The notes under the pieces are model-generated. The model did no database searches, was not told the origin of the DNA, and saw nothing but the letters and a program-made list of their open reading frames with translations. A stretch of DNA of 64,000 nucleotides from JANQPX01 sp039197065. Lineage in GTDB: Bacteria > Pseudomonadota > Alphaproteobacteria > Geminicoccales > Geminicoccaceae. Position numbers and translations under genes: made by a program. Shown in pieces: positions 1 through 8,327 of this stretch. The DNA lies in assembly GCA_039197065.1 (NCBI GenBank), contig JBCCUL010000004.1, positions 1-64,000 of the forward strand. Direction: 5' to 3'. Each line of letters begins with the position of its first letter. The first letter of the stretch is position 1.

Positions 1-107
1 GCGAGCCCGAGGAGATCGCGCGCTGCGTCGTCTTCCTCGCCTCCGACGACGCCGGATTCCTCACCGGCTCCACCATCTCACCCAATGGCGGCCAATTCTT
101 CAGCTAG
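1..107 (+). CDS. Acetoacetyl-CoA reductase-like SDR, C-terminal end only
   Basis: Only the last 34 codons are present, in the frame starting at base 3 and ending with TAG at 105-107. The peptide runs EPEEIARCVVFLASDDAGFL and then TGSTISPNGGQFFS. It is the last helix and strand of a classical short-chain dehydrogenase, and the TGSTxxxNGGQ ending is typical of acetoacetyl-CoA reductases (PhaB type), which reduce acetoacetyl-CoA to 3-hydroxybutyryl-CoA for polyhydroxyalkanoate synthesis. Other SDRs such as 3-oxoacyl-ACP reductases end similarly, so the substrate is an inference. The Rossmann motif and catalytic Ser-Tyr-Lys lie outside the window. Confidence 0.75.
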   Translation, partial: EPEEIARCVVFLASDDAGFLTGSTISPNGGQFFS

Positions 108-420
108 TGGCGCGGGCGGTCGCGGACCGCTGCGTTGACTTCGGGAAGCCTTTGCTTGCCGGCGGTTGGGTGAGCGATGAGATGACCTTGTTATGATCGC
201 GTCGAGAAGCTGATTTCCAGCGATAGGATCGAGGCATGAACCCGCTGGTTTGCATCGCCGGTTGCCATGACGGCTGAAATGCGGTCCGATGGTACAAGGA
301 TTATCTGTAAGTTCGAAATGAACCGTTCTGTCGACTAGGCCGTAGTTGAAGGCGGCGTTGGGGATCACCGATCCAGCGCTGTCGAAGAACCCGATGTCGT
401 CAAAAAAAGGGGACGTAATA
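108..420. other. Intergenic region upstream of pntA
   Basis: About 310 bases with no convincing gene. It holds the short hairpin at 116-130 and the leader of pntA. An upstream extension of the pntA frame to 346 is open, but it lacks a family-like N-terminus and a good ribosome binding site. Confidence 0.6.
116..130 (+). terminator. Short GC-rich hairpin after the SDR gene
   Basis: GCGGTC and GACCGC form a perfect 6-bp stem around a 3-base loop, 9 bases after the SDR stop codon. No T-run follows, so an intrinsic terminator is only possible. Confidence 0.3.
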
Positions 421-2010
421 ATGTCTGATGCCGGCTCGAAACCCATGATCATCGGCGTTCCGAAAGAAACGCAAAAAGATGAGAAGCGGGTGGCCCTGAC
501 GCCTGAGACGGCGGCGCGCATTCAAAAACTGGGCTATGAGCTGCGCATTCAGAAGGGCGCCGGAGCCGAGGCGAACTTCTCCGACGAGGCCTATGAGCAG
601 GCGGGCGTCAAGGTGATGAGCAGGGTCGGCGACCTCTGGAAGGGCTCGGACATCATCATGAAGGTCCGGCCGCCGGTCGACGCCGAGGTCAAGCGTCTGG
701 ACGAAGGCAAAACCCTGATCAGCTTCCTCTATCCGGGCCAGAACGAGGACCTGCTGAAATCGTTGAACGATCGCAAGCCCGGCGCGGTCCTGGCGATGGA
801 CATGGTGCCGCGCATCAGCCGCGCGCAAAAGCTGGACGCGCTCTCCTCCATGGCCAATATCGCCGGCTATCGGGCCGTGGTCGAAGCGGCCAACAATTTC
901 GGACGCTTCTTTACAGGTCAGGTGACCGCCGCCGGCAAGGTGCCGCCTGCCGTCGTGCTGGTGATCGGCGCTGGCGTCGCCGGTCTTGCCGCGATCGGTG
1001 CGGCGCGCGGCATGGGGGCCGTCGTCCGCTCCTTCGACATCCGCCCGGAAGTGGCAGAGCAGATCGAGAGCATGGGCGCGGAGTTTCTTTTTCTGGACTT
1101 CGAAGGCGAAGAGGGCGGGACCGAAGGGGGCTACGCCAAGCCATCCTCGCCCGAGTTCCGGGAAAAGCAGCTCGCGCTTTTCAGGGAACAAGCATCCGAG
1201 GTCGATATCGTCATCACGACAGCCCTCATCCCCGGCCGTCCGGCGCCGAAGCTCTGGCTGAAAGACATGGTCGAAGCGATGAAGCCCGGTTCGGTGGTGG
1301 TCGATCTCGCCGCCGAGCAGGGGGGCAACTGCGATCTGACGGCGCCGGGTGAGAAGATCACCACCGACAACGGGGTCGTGGTCATCGGCTACACGGACTT
1401 CGCCAGCCGCATGGCGACGCAATCGAGCCAGCTCTACGGCACCAATCTCCGCCACCTCCTGGACGACCTCACGCCCGAAAAGGATGGACGGATGGTGATC
1501 GACATTGAGGATACGGTCGCCCGCGGCGTCACCGTCAGCAAGGCGGGCGAGATCACCTACCCGCCGCCGCCGGTATCCACCTCCGTGGCGCCTGCGAAAC
1601 CGAAGCCGGAGGCGACGGTCGATCCGGCGGAGGAGGCGCGCAAGGCCGAGGCTGCGGCGGCCGCGCAAAAGCGGACGACAGGCCTTGTTTTCGCCGGCGC
1701 CGCCGTGCTGCTGGCGCTGATCGGGCTTACCGCGCCACCGGACTTTCTCTCCTACCTGATCGTGTTCGTGCTCGCCGTGATCGTCGGCTATTACGTGATC
1801 TGGAACGTGACGCCCGCCTTGCACACACCTCTGATGGCAGTGACCAACGCGATCTCCGGCATCATCGCGATCGGCGCCCTCCTGCAGATATCCAGTTCGA
1901 ACGGTCTCGTCCTGTTTCTGGCGGCGATCGCCGTCCTGATCGCCTCGATCAACATCTTCGGCGGCTTTTTGGTGACCCGCCGGATGCTCGCCATGTTCCA
2001 GAAAAGCTGA
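421..2010 (+). CDS. pntA: NAD(P) transhydrogenase subunit alpha
   Basis: Alpha subunit of the membrane proton-translocating transhydrogenase, which drives hydride transfer from NADH to NADP+ with the proton gradient. The 529-residue product begins with the family-typical MIIGVPKET after a few residues. Domain I carries the NAD-binding GAGVAGLAAIGAARGMG loop near residue 185, and a Pro/Ala/Lys/Glu-rich linker near residues 385-430 leads to four membrane helices. The ATG at 421 was preferred over an open extension to 346 because AAAGGGG lies about 9 bases upstream. Many alphaproteobacteria split this subunit into PntAA and PntAB; here it is one undivided chain, as in Escherichia coli. pntB follows after 15 bases. 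Confidence 0.96.
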   Translation: MSDAGSKPMIIGVPKETQKDEKRVALTPETAARIQKLGYELRIQKGAGAEANFSDEAYEQAGVKVMSRVGDLWKGSDIIMKVRPPVDAEVKRLDEGKTLISFLYPGQNEDLLKSLNDRKPGAVLAMDMVPRISRAQKLDALSSMANIAGYRAVVEAANNFGRFFTGQVTAAGKVPPAVVLVIGAGVAGLAAIGAARGMGAVVRSFDIRPEVAEQIESMGAEFLFLDFEGEEGGTEGGYAKPSSPEFREKQLALFREQASEVDIVITTALIPGRPAPKLWLKDMVEAMKPGSVVVDLAAEQGGNCDLTAPGEKITTDNGVVVIGYTDFASRMATQSSQLYGTNLRHLLDDLTPEKDGRMVIDIEDTVARGVTVSKAGEITYPPPPVSTSVAPAKPKPEATVDPAEEARKAEAAAAAQKRTTGLVFAGAAVLLALIGLTAPPDFLSYLIVFVLAVIVGYYVIWNVTPALHTPLMAVTNAISGIIAIGALLQISSSNGLVLFLAAIAVLIASINIFGGFLVTRRMLAMFQKS

Positions 2011-2025
2011 TCGGGGTCGCAGAAT

Positions 2026-3402
2026 ATGTTTTCTCAAGGCTTTGTTACCGCTTCCTACATCGCTGCCAGCGTCCTCTTCATCCTAAGCCTTTCCGGCCTC
2101 AGCAATCAGGAGAGCGCCAAACGCGGCGTCGTCTATGGCGTCGTCGGCATGGGCATCGCGATCTTCGCCACGATCCTCGGCCCGGAGGTCACCAACTACC
2201 TGCTGCTGATACCGATCATGGCGCTCGCTGCGGCCGTCGGCTGGTTCGTCGCCAACCGGGTCGAGATGACCCAGATGCCGCAGCTGGTGGCCATCCTCCA
2301 CAGCTTCGTCGGCCTCGCCGCCGTTCTGGTCGGCTTCAACAGTCACTTCGACCATGGCGACTATAGCGGCGCCGCCGCGGTGATTCACGACATCGAGATC
2401 TTCATCGGCGTGTTCGTGGGCGCCGTCACCTTCACCGGCTCGGTGATCGCTTACGGCAAGCTCGAAGGCTCGATCGACGGCAAGCCGCTCGCCCTTCCCG
2501 GCCGCCATATGATGAACCTGGCCGCCGTTGTGGTCTCCGTTCTGCTCGGCATCATCTTCGTTGCCACGGGCGCCACCTGGCCTCTGATCATCATGACCAT
2601 CATCGCCTTCGTGTTCGGCGCGCATCTGGTCATGGCGATCGGCGGCGCCGACATGCCGGTCGTGGTCTCGATGCTGAACTCCTATTCCGGCTGGGCGGCC
2701 GCCGCCGTCGGCTTCATGCTCGGCAACTACCTCCTGATCGTCACCGGCGCGCTGGTCGGCTCCTCGGGCGCCATTCTCTCCTACATCATGTGCCGCGCCA
2801 TGAACCGGAGTTTCATCTCGGTGATCCTCGGCGGCTTCGGCGGCGAGGCGATCGAGAGCAATCTCGAAATCGAGGGCGAGATGGTGCCGACCGATGGCGA
2901 CAATGTCGCCCAGCTCCTCGAAGACGCCGACAGCGTGGTCTTCGTGCCCGGCTACGGCATGGCGGTGGCCCAGGCGCAAAGCTCGATCTCCGAGCTCACG
3001 AAGAGGCTCCGCGCCAAAGGCAAAGAGGTTCGGTTTGCCATCCATCCCGTGGCGGGACGCCTGCCTGGCCATATGAACGTGCTGCTGGCCGAAGCGAAGG
3101 TGCCCTACGACATCGTGCTCGAAATGGACGAGATCAACGACGATTTCCCGGAGACCGATTTCGTGATGATCGTCGGCGCCAACGACATCGTGAACCCGGC
3201 GGCCCAGGACGACCCCGGCTCACCGATCGCCGGCATGCCGGTGCTCGAAGTCTGGAAGGCGAAGAACGTCATCATTTCCAAGCGCGGCCAGGGCCGAGGC
3301 TATTCCGGCGTCGAGAACCCGCTGTTCTTCAAGGAGAACTCCCGCATGCTCTATGGCGACGCCAAGGCCAGCCTGGACTCGTTGCTGCAGAAGATGTCCT
3401 GA
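2026..3402 (+). CDS. pntB: NAD(P) transhydrogenase subunit beta
   Basis: Beta subunit of the same proton-pumping transhydrogenase, 458 residues. The first ~270 residues are a run of hydrophobic helices (domain II, the proton channel). The C-terminal ~180 residues are the NADP(H)-binding domain III, with the motifs GYGMAVAQAQ, GRLPGHMNVLLAEA and GANDIVNPAAQDDPGSPI and a closing KRGQGRGYSG loop, all normal for the family. Translation starts 15 bases after pntA, so the two form an operon that supplies NADPH. Nothing appears truncated. A porin gene converges on it about 100 bases downstream. Confidence 0.97.
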   Translation: MFSQGFVTASYIAASVLFILSLSGLSNQESAKRGVVYGVVGMGIAIFATILGPEVTNYLLLIPIMALAAAVGWFVANRVEMTQMPQLVAILHSFVGLAAVLVGFNSHFDHGDYSGAAAVIHDIEIFIGVFVGAVTFTGSVIAYGKLEGSIDGKPLALPGRHMMNLAAVVVSVLLGIIFVATGATWPLIIMTIIAFVFGAHLVMAIGGADMPVVVSMLNSYSGWAAAAVGFMLGNYLLIVTGALVGSSGAILSYIMCRAMNRSFISVILGGFGGEAIESNLEIEGEMVPTDGDNVAQLLEDADSVVFVPGYGMAVAQAQSSISELTKRLRAKGKEVRFAIHPVAGRLPGHMNVLLAEAKVPYDIVLEMDEINDDFPETDFVMIVGANDIVNPAAQDDPGSPIAGMPVLEVWKAKNVIISKRGQGRGYSGVENPLFFKENSRMLYGDAKASLDSLLQKMS

Positions 3403-3428
3403 CGATCGAGGCCCGATCTGAAGCAGCG

Positions 3429-3440
3429 CTAGAATTCTAG
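3429..3440. other. 12-bp perfect palindrome CTAGAATTCTAG
   Basis: A self-complementary dodecamer in the 100-base gap between the convergent pntB and porin genes. It lacks a loop or T-run and may be chance. Confidence 0.3.
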
Positions 3441-3505
3441 TTCGATGGCTATGATGCCGGAAACATCGCTTGACTCGCTTTCTGGCTTGGCAAATGCGAC
3501 GTCGC

Positions 3506-4666
3506 TCAGGAGTTTGAGTGCCCGCCTCGCATCTTGCTTTTGTAAAGAGTCACATCGCCGCTCAGCACGATGAAATGGGTCTTTACGTCAGTATCGTCAT
3601 CGTCGACGAAGTTGTAGCCAAGACCAACATTGGCATCGTGCTTTACAAACCGAAATCTAGAGACATCGAGACTGAACGTGGCACCTAGAGTGAAGAATTG
3701 CAGATCCCTGGGAGCGTGATCATTGCCATAGGACGCGCCGAGTCTGACGGCATCCAGCCCGTATTTTTGAAGCGCCGGATTGTTATCCGATCCAATAATC
3801 TGCCTTGCGCCTAGAGCAAAGGCGCTCAGATCGTCTTCATCGTCGTCTTCGCTTTTGCCGAAGCTACCAACGGCCGAGAATTCGACCTTGTCATCGCCGC
3901 CGTTTTCGATAGAGAAGAGGGCCCCGACGCCTAGATGATGTTCGAAGTTGTCATCCTGATCGCGTTCATCGCCTGTGTCCGGTGTATAGCTAACGCCAAA
4001 CCGCAAAAATTGTTCTCCGGGCGTGAGGTACGAGACTTTGGCGGCATCGCTGCTGTCGGTGATATCGCGCACGCCTAGGTTCTCGAAATCACCACCGATT
4101 CCGCCGGTTCCGGCAGCGATGCTCGTGGCGTCTCGCTTAAAAGCATCCTCTACGCCATCGAACCGACCGAATTCCACTCTGCCGAACTTCGCCTTCTCGA
4201 TGAAGATCGACGCCTCGTCGACATTGGTTTCGTCCAGATCGGCATCGACGTCGATTTCGATCTCGGTTCCAAACTTGATCGGATGGCTGAAGGCGGGCAC
4301 GAAGTCTATCCACTCCCCGTCTTTTGTCTCGAACAACGTTTCCAGCTTAAATTCGGAGCGGGCGAAAAAGTCATGATCTCGATCGCTGGCCGCCTCCGAA
4401 AGTCGTGCATCTTCCTTGCCAGCGCGCAGGCCGAACTTGATGTCGCCTTTGATGCTATAGTCGAGTGAATCCTTGGCTTTTTGCTCTTCGCATTGTTGAT
4501 TTTCGACACATTCTTCTTCTGCAACGGACATATTCGAACTGCCGATCAATGCGATGGCACTGACCATGGTGCTTGCGAAAAGCAGCGGCGAAATCCGAGA
4601 GAAAAGCGCTGCAGGTGTTCGAACTTGGGTTTGCGATGAATGAAGTAAAGACTCGTTCACTAACAA
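3506..4666 (-). CDS. Gram-negative porin-like outer membrane protein
   Basis: A 386-residue protein with a long basic N-terminus, a hydrophobic stretch near residues 26-44 and a probable signal cleavage near SVA|EEE. The mature part is strongly acidic and has the alternating pattern of a beta barrel: YSIKGDIKFGLRAG at the start, then EFGRFDGVEDAF, FLRFGVSYTPDTG and DAVRLGASYGN. This resembles general diffusion porins. The start is TTG at 4666, chosen because TAAGGAG lies 7 bases upstream. Two oddities: the chain runs ten residues past the last aromatic residue (LYKSKMRGGHSNS) rather than ending on it, and its base composition is visibly more AT-rich than its neighbours, which may mean horizontal transfer. 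The porin class is moderately sure; the substrate is unknown. Confidence 0.75.
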   Translation of the reverse strand: MLVNESLLHSSQTQVRTPAALFSRISPLLFASTMVSAIALIGSSNMSVAEEECVENQQCEEQKAKDSLDYSIKGDIKFGLRAGKEDARLSEAASDRDHDFFARSEFKLETLFETKDGEWIDFVPAFSHPIKFGTEIEIDVDADLDETNVDEASIFIEKAKFGRVEFGRFDGVEDAFKRDATSIAAGTGGIGGDFENLGVRDITDSSDAAKVSYLTPGEQFLRFGVSYTPDTGDERDQDDNFEHHLGVGALFSIENGGDDKVEFSAVGSFGKSEDDDEDDLSAFALGARQIIGSDNNPALQKYGLDAVRLGASYGNDHAPRDLQFFTLGATFSLDVSRFRFVKHDANVGLGYNFVDDDDTDVKTHFIVLSGDVTLYKSKMRGGHSNS

Positions 4667-4708
4667 TTTGATACTCCTTAAGAGTACAAATTTATGACAA
4701 TTTTTCCT

Positions 4709-4736
4709 CTTTTACGGCGTAAATTTCACACGTCAA
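4709..4736 (-). promoter_or_regulatory. Candidate sigma-70 promoter of the porin gene
   Basis: Read on the minus strand, TTGACG (4736-4731) and TAAAAG (4714-4709) are separated by 16 bases, about 40 bases before the TTG start. The surrounding DNA is AT-rich. Assigned by eye only. Confidence 0.35.
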
Positions 4737-4748
4737 GTACGTAATTTA

Positions 4749-4798
4749 ATAACTCATGAGCTATCATACTCGACCAGCTCTGCGCTATTATGAGTTAT
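4749..4798. promoter_or_regulatory. Inverted repeat, possible operator between divergent genes
   Basis: ATAACTCAT at 4749-4757 and ATGAGTTAT at 4790-4798 are perfect 9-base complements 32 bases apart, in the AT-rich divergent region between the porin and the SDR gene. The right arm runs onto the SDR start codon. A regulator binding both arms could control both genes; no regulator gene is adjacent. Confidence 0.35.
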
Positions 4799-5561
4799 GC
4801 ATTGCGATCATGCAGAGACCCTCGGCTCGTTCGGCGACGAGCTTAACGTCGTTGTCGTCGGGGCGTCCGGCGGTATCGGAGAAGCGCTGATCAGGCATCT
4901 TTCAGCCGATCCAGCCGTTGCGGCGATCGCGGCCTGCCGTCGGCGGGGTGACGTCCTCGATCATCGGAAGGTGATGCCCCTACATCTCGATCTGCTGGAT
5001 GAAGGGACGATTGAACGGGCGGCGAAGGACATCGGCGAGCGCATGTCGCCTGTCCATCTGGTGATCGTCGCCACAGGCATTCTCCATGACGATGCCGGCC
5101 TCAGCCCGGAAAAGACCTGGCGTACCCTCGACCCTTCGGCGATGGAGAAGGTTTTCCGTATCAACACGATCGGCCCTGCCATGGTCGGCAAGCATTTCCT
5201 GCCGCTCTTGGCGCGGGATCGAAAGAGCGTCTTCGCCGCCATCTCGGCGCGCGTCGGCAGTATCGGGGACAACCAGCTTGGCGGCTGGCACGCCTATCGC
5301 GCCTCCAAGGCCGCCCTCAACATGATCCTGAAGAATTTTGCGATCGAGCTTGCCCGACGAAACCCGAAGGCCTGCTGCATCGGTCTGCATCCGGGAACGG
5401 TGGCCACCAACCTTTCCTCGCCGTTTCAGGGAGGCGTCGCCAAGGGAAAGCTGTTCACGGCCATGCACGCCGCCGGTTGCCTGTTACAGGTGATCGACGA
5501 TGTGACGAATGACGAGAGCGGCAGCGTCTTCGCTTGGGATGGTCAGATCATCCCTCCCTGA
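4797..5561 (+). CDS. SDR family oxidoreductase, C-factor-like
   Basis: A 254-residue short-chain dehydrogenase. The cofactor loop is VVVGASGGIGEALIRHL near residues 17-33, the NAD-site region is INTIGPAMVGKHFLPLL, and the catalytic part is SARVGSIGDNQLGGWHAYRASKAALN with the Y-x3-K pair. The closest recognisable group is the C-factor/CsgA-like SDRs, which share the SARVGSI and HPGTVATN patterns. The chain length is normal. The ATG at 4797 lies inside the right arm of an inverted repeat and has no strong ribosome site. The substrate is not known. It precedes an MFS transporter in the same direction with a 105-base gap. Confidence 0.85.
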   Translation: MHCDHAETLGSFGDELNVVVVGASGGIGEALIRHLSADPAVAAIAACRRRGDVLDHRKVMPLHLDLLDEGTIERAAKDIGERMSPVHLVIVATGILHDDAGLSPEKTWRTLDPSAMEKVFRINTIGPAMVGKHFLPLLARDRKSVFAAISARVGSIGDNQLGGWHAYRASKAALNMILKNFAIELARRNPKACCIGLHPGTVATNLSSPFQGGVAKGKLFTAMHAAGCLLQVIDDVTNDESGSVFAWDGQIIPP

Positions 5562-5666
5562 CCTCGCTGATCGCCGTCGACTCACGTTGACAATTCTGAG
5601 TACGCCCACCAGCGTGTACCGATCGGCAACCCTCCGTTTCGGCCACAGCCGTTTGACTGGCAGAGC

Positions 5667-6899
5667 ATGACCCATTCCTCGACCAACCCGGCGGCTGTCG
5701 GCTGGCGCACGCCTCTGGTGATCATCGTCGCCGGCTGCCTGATCTCGACGCTCGGCTTCGGCCTGCGTTCGGTGTTCGGCCTGTTCCTGGAGCCGATGAC
5801 CATCGACCAGGGCTGGAACCGGGAAACGTTTTCGCTGGCGCTGGCGATCCAGAATCTGCTCTGGGGTGCTGGCGTGCCGATTGCCGGAGCCCTGGCGGAC
5901 CGGTTCGGTCCTTCCCGCGTGATCGCCCTCGGCGCGTTGGTTTACGGGATCGGCGTTTACGGCATGGCTGAGGCCGAAACCGGCCTCATGCTCCATCTCT
6001 TCGCCGGCGTGATCACCGGCCTCGGCGTGGCGTTCACCGCCTTTTCGATCGCCATGGCGGCGATGGCGCGCGTCGTCGGCCCATCGAGACGCTCGCTGGC
6101 GCTTGGGCTCGGCACGGCCGCCGGCTCCTTCGGTCAGGTGCTGTTCTCACCGCTGGCGCAGGGGTGGATCGAGGCCTTCGGCTGGCATGACGCCCTTCTG
6201 ATCCTGGCGGTCACGGCCGGCTTGATCATACCGCTCGCCTTCATCCTGCCGAACGACACATCCGTGCAAGGCGAGCCCGCGAACGATCAGGGCCTCGTTG
6301 AGGCCTTGCGCGAGGCCTTGGCGCATCGCGGTTATGTGCTGTTGACCATCGGCTTTTTCGTCTGCGGCTTCCATGTGGCGTTCATCACCGTGCATTTCCC
6401 CGCCTATGTAAAGGACCTCGGCCTCGACGCAAGCGTCGGGGCCTACGCCATCGCTCTGATCGGTTTGTTCAACATCGCCGGGTCTTTCCTCTCCGGCGCC
6501 TACGGGCAGCGCTGGAGCAAGAAATCCGGGCTGAGCTCGATCTATTTTCTGCGCGCGATCATCATCACGGCGCTGCTGTTCGCCCCGAAGACGGAGACGA
6601 CCATCTACCTGTTCGCCGCCGCCATGGGGGTCCTCTGGCTGTCCACCGTGCCGCTCACCACGGGCATCGTCGCGCAGGTGTTCGGCGTTCGTTATATGGC
6701 GACGCTGTTCGGCATCGTGTTCTTCAGCCATCAGCTCGGCAGTTTCCTGGGCGTCTGGCTCGGCGGTTTTCTCTATGATCGCACCGGCAGCTATGATGCG
6801 ATCTGGTGGGCGGGCGTGATCCTCGGCCTCGCGGCTGCGATCATCCACCTGCCGATCAACGAGCGCCCGCTGCCGCGACTTGCCGGAGCGACAGGGTGA
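5667..6899 (+). CDS. MFS transporter, monocarboxylate/oxalate-formate type
   Basis: A 410-residue membrane protein with twelve predicted hydrophobic segments in two halves, split by a charged loop near residues 190-210. The MFS motif A-like GALADRFGPSR follows the second helix near residue 75. The N-terminal half with GLRSVFGLFLEPM and GWNRETFSLA is the pattern of the monocarboxylate porter / oxalate-formate antiporter group. It sits in the inner membrane and probably moves an organic anion. A canonical TTGACA occurs at 5587-5592, without a clear -10 box. Followed by a repeat-bearing spacer. Confidence 0.87.
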   Translation: MTHSSTNPAAVGWRTPLVIIVAGCLISTLGFGLRSVFGLFLEPMTIDQGWNRETFSLALAIQNLLWGAGVPIAGALADRFGPSRVIALGALVYGIGVYGMAEAETGLMLHLFAGVITGLGVAFTAFSIAMAAMARVVGPSRRSLALGLGTAAGSFGQVLFSPLAQGWIEAFGWHDALLILAVTAGLIIPLAFILPNDTSVQGEPANDQGLVEALREALAHRGYVLLTIGFFVCGFHVAFITVHFPAYVKDLGLDASVGAYAIALIGLFNIAGSFLSGAYGQRWSKKSGLSSIYFLRAIIITALLFAPKTETTIYLFAAAMGVLWLSTVPLTTGIVAQVFGVRYMATLFGIVFFSHQLGSFLGVWLGGFLYDRTGSYDAIWWAGVILGLAAAIIHLPINERPLPRLAGATG

Positions 6900-7012
6900 G
6901 TGGGGACCGAGTGGTCGCCGTCGAAAACGTCGATCCCCGATGATCGCGGTCAGGTCAATTTCGAGCCTTTCGTCGATTAACGCTTTCTCAAGTTTTTTTG
7001 GCCAGACTGAGC

Positions 7013-7094
7013 CCTGGTCCATGCGACCCTGGAAATCCATCCACCGGAAGAGAAACTGGCCGGGCATGGACTCGCAGGATCGCATGGACCAGGG
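7013..7094. repeat. Palindromic repeat family, copy 1
   Basis: The outer arms CCTGGTCCATGCGA and TCGCATGGACCAGG are complementary, and the inside has diverged from the other copies (7013-7094, 82 bases). It is the first of five related elements in the window. Confidence 0.75.
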
Positions 7095-7202
7095 CGGTAG
7101 GATCGCTGAGACGGCTTAAGAAAAGATGAAGAAACGGCGCCTGTTATTTTCTGAACATGCGAGCCGTTCTCCGTCACTGTCCGGCCATCGGGGAGCGGCT
7201 CT

Positions 7203-7232
7203 TTGAAATATCAAGGCCAGTTAGGCTAGGTT
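7203..7232 (+). promoter_or_regulatory. Candidate promoter of the small OMP gene
   Basis: TTGAAA at 7203-7208 and TAGGTT at 7227-7232 with an 18-base spacer, about 50 bases before the start codon. Moderate match only. Confidence 0.3.
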
Positions 7233-7285
7233 CAGCTTCGATCCTTTAGAAGTAAGGCAACTGCGTAACTTCTGGAGGAAAGCGC

Positions 7286-8101
7286 ATGCGCGACCGAAAT
7301 CCGGTCTTACTCGGTGCAGCCCTTTTTGCCCTGACCTCAGCGCCGCTTGCCGTGACGGCGGCCGCCGATGGCGCCTCGGGACCCTATTTCGGTCTCAAGG
7401 TCGGCGGCGCCACCGTCGAAGACAGTGAGGCCGACGGCGTCGAGATCGAATATGACACCGGCTTCGCGATCAGCGGTCAGGTTGGCTATCAGTTCGACAG
7501 CTTTCGGCTGGAGGGCGAGTTCGGTTATCAGGGGCTCGAGGGTCTTAGCGAAAACGATGTGAACTCCGATGTCGATGTCGGGCGCTTCACGCTCAATGGC
7601 TATATCGATCTTCCGGTCGCACCGAACTTCGGACCCTATGTCGGCGGCGGCTTCGGTGTCGCGTCCTTGAAGGCGGACGATGACTTCGCCGACGAAGACT
7701 CGGCCTTCACCTGGCATGGCGAGGCGGGTCTCAATCTCAATCTCAACGACCAGTTCGCCGTGTCACCCTTCTATCGATATCAGTGGATCGACACCGATCT
7801 CGGACAGCAGAGCGAGCCGCTGGTGTCCCACATCTTCGGCATCTCGCTCCGCTACGTTCTCACCTGGCAGGGCCGCTCACGCCGAGGTGACGGATACAGC
7901 CGCCGCGGCTACGGCCGAGACAGTTATGGCGGCGGCTATGGCGGCTATAGCTCTTATGATCGTTACGATCGATATGACGATCACCACCATCACCGCAGTA
8001 AGAGGAAAAAGCCAAAGTCGGACGAAGAGAGAGAACGCGATCGCTGCGGCTGGAAAGGACCCGGCTGCGAAGACGAGGAAAGCGACGACTGGCGCGGCTA
8101 G
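7286..8101 (+). CDS. Small outer-membrane beta-barrel protein with Gly/Tyr/His-rich tail
   Basis: A 271-residue exported protein. Residues 1-26 are a signal peptide (basic start, hydrophobic core, AVTAAADGA). Residues ~28-195 form an eight-strand OmpA/opacity-type barrel: YFGLKVGGATVED, GYQFDSFRLEGEFGYQG, YVGGGFGVASLK, GEAGLNLNLNDQF, and the last strand FGISLRYVLTWQG. The last ~75 residues are not barrel: first a Gly/Tyr/Arg-rich stretch (GYGRDSYGGGYGGYSSYDRY), then four histidines, a basic patch and an acidic end with two cysteines (RCGWKGPGCEDEE). The ribosome site GGAGGA precedes the ATG by 7 bases. The tail is unusual for this family. Function unknown. Confidence 0.8.
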   Translation: MRDRNPVLLGAALFALTSAPLAVTAAADGASGPYFGLKVGGATVEDSEADGVEIEYDTGFAISGQVGYQFDSFRLEGEFGYQGLEGLSENDVNSDVDVGRFTLNGYIDLPVAPNFGPYVGGGFGVASLKADDDFADEDSAFTWHGEAGLNLNLNDQFAVSPFYRYQWIDTDLGQQSEPLVSHIFGISLRYVLTWQGRSRRGDGYSRRGYGRDSYGGGYGGYSSYDRYDRYDDHHHHRSKRKKPKSDEERERDRCGWKGPGCEDEESDDWRG

Positions 8102-8133
8102 AGCTTTTTCTAGCTAGGTTTACACGGCACCGG

Positions 8134-8197
8134 CCCGCACCCCCTCCCGACCACCCATAGGGTACCCTTGCATTGGGTGGTCGGGAGGGGGTGCGGG
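8134..8197. terminator. Hairpin with perfect 23-bp arms
   Basis: The arms at 8134-8156 and 8175-8197 are perfect complements, both C/G-rich (left arm begins CCCGCACCCC and ends ACCACCC), around an 18-base loop. It starts 32 bases after the stop codon of the outer-membrane gene. It lacks a T-run, so it may be a transcript-end stabiliser or a repeat element rather than a classical terminator. Confidence 0.55.
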
Positions 8198-8223
8198 CTG
8201 GATCGACTTGTCCCCGAAATGCT

Positions 8224-8327
8224 CTAGAGCTCTTTCCGATCAAGTGGAACCACTTGATCGATAAGAAAATGCGGTGAAACAAAGAGATAGAGCAGTTTCG
8301 ATCACTTGCGATCGGAAACGGCTCTAG
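8224..8327. repeat. RIME-like intergenic mosaic element, copy 1
   Basis: A 104-bp element with ends CTAGAGC and GCTCTAG, an internal palindrome GATCAAGTGG/CCACTTGATC near the left end and a second one (GATCACTTGCGATC) near the right. Between them is AAGAAAATGCGGTGAAACAA. This layout matches, from memory, the RIME-type elements common between genes in Rhizobiales. A second copy is at 26357. Confidence 0.7.

Larger units (their letters stand above)
6900..7285. other. Repeat-bearing intergenic region
   Basis: No gene is supported here. It contains one copy of the ~80-bp palindromic repeat (7013-7094) and a promoter-like pair before the outer-membrane protein gene at 7286. Confidence 0.6.

Noticed and set aside
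400..2037. Very long open frame antisense to pntA, and similar ones antisense to pntB, polA, dapE, the MFS gene and others
   Set aside because: High GC content removes stop codons from the complementary third-position frame. These frames have no recognisable domains and lie wholly across well-supported genes.
8134..8197. The strong hairpin as an intrinsic terminator of certain function
   Set aside because: There is no T-run after either arm, so only a possible terminator or repeat is claimed.
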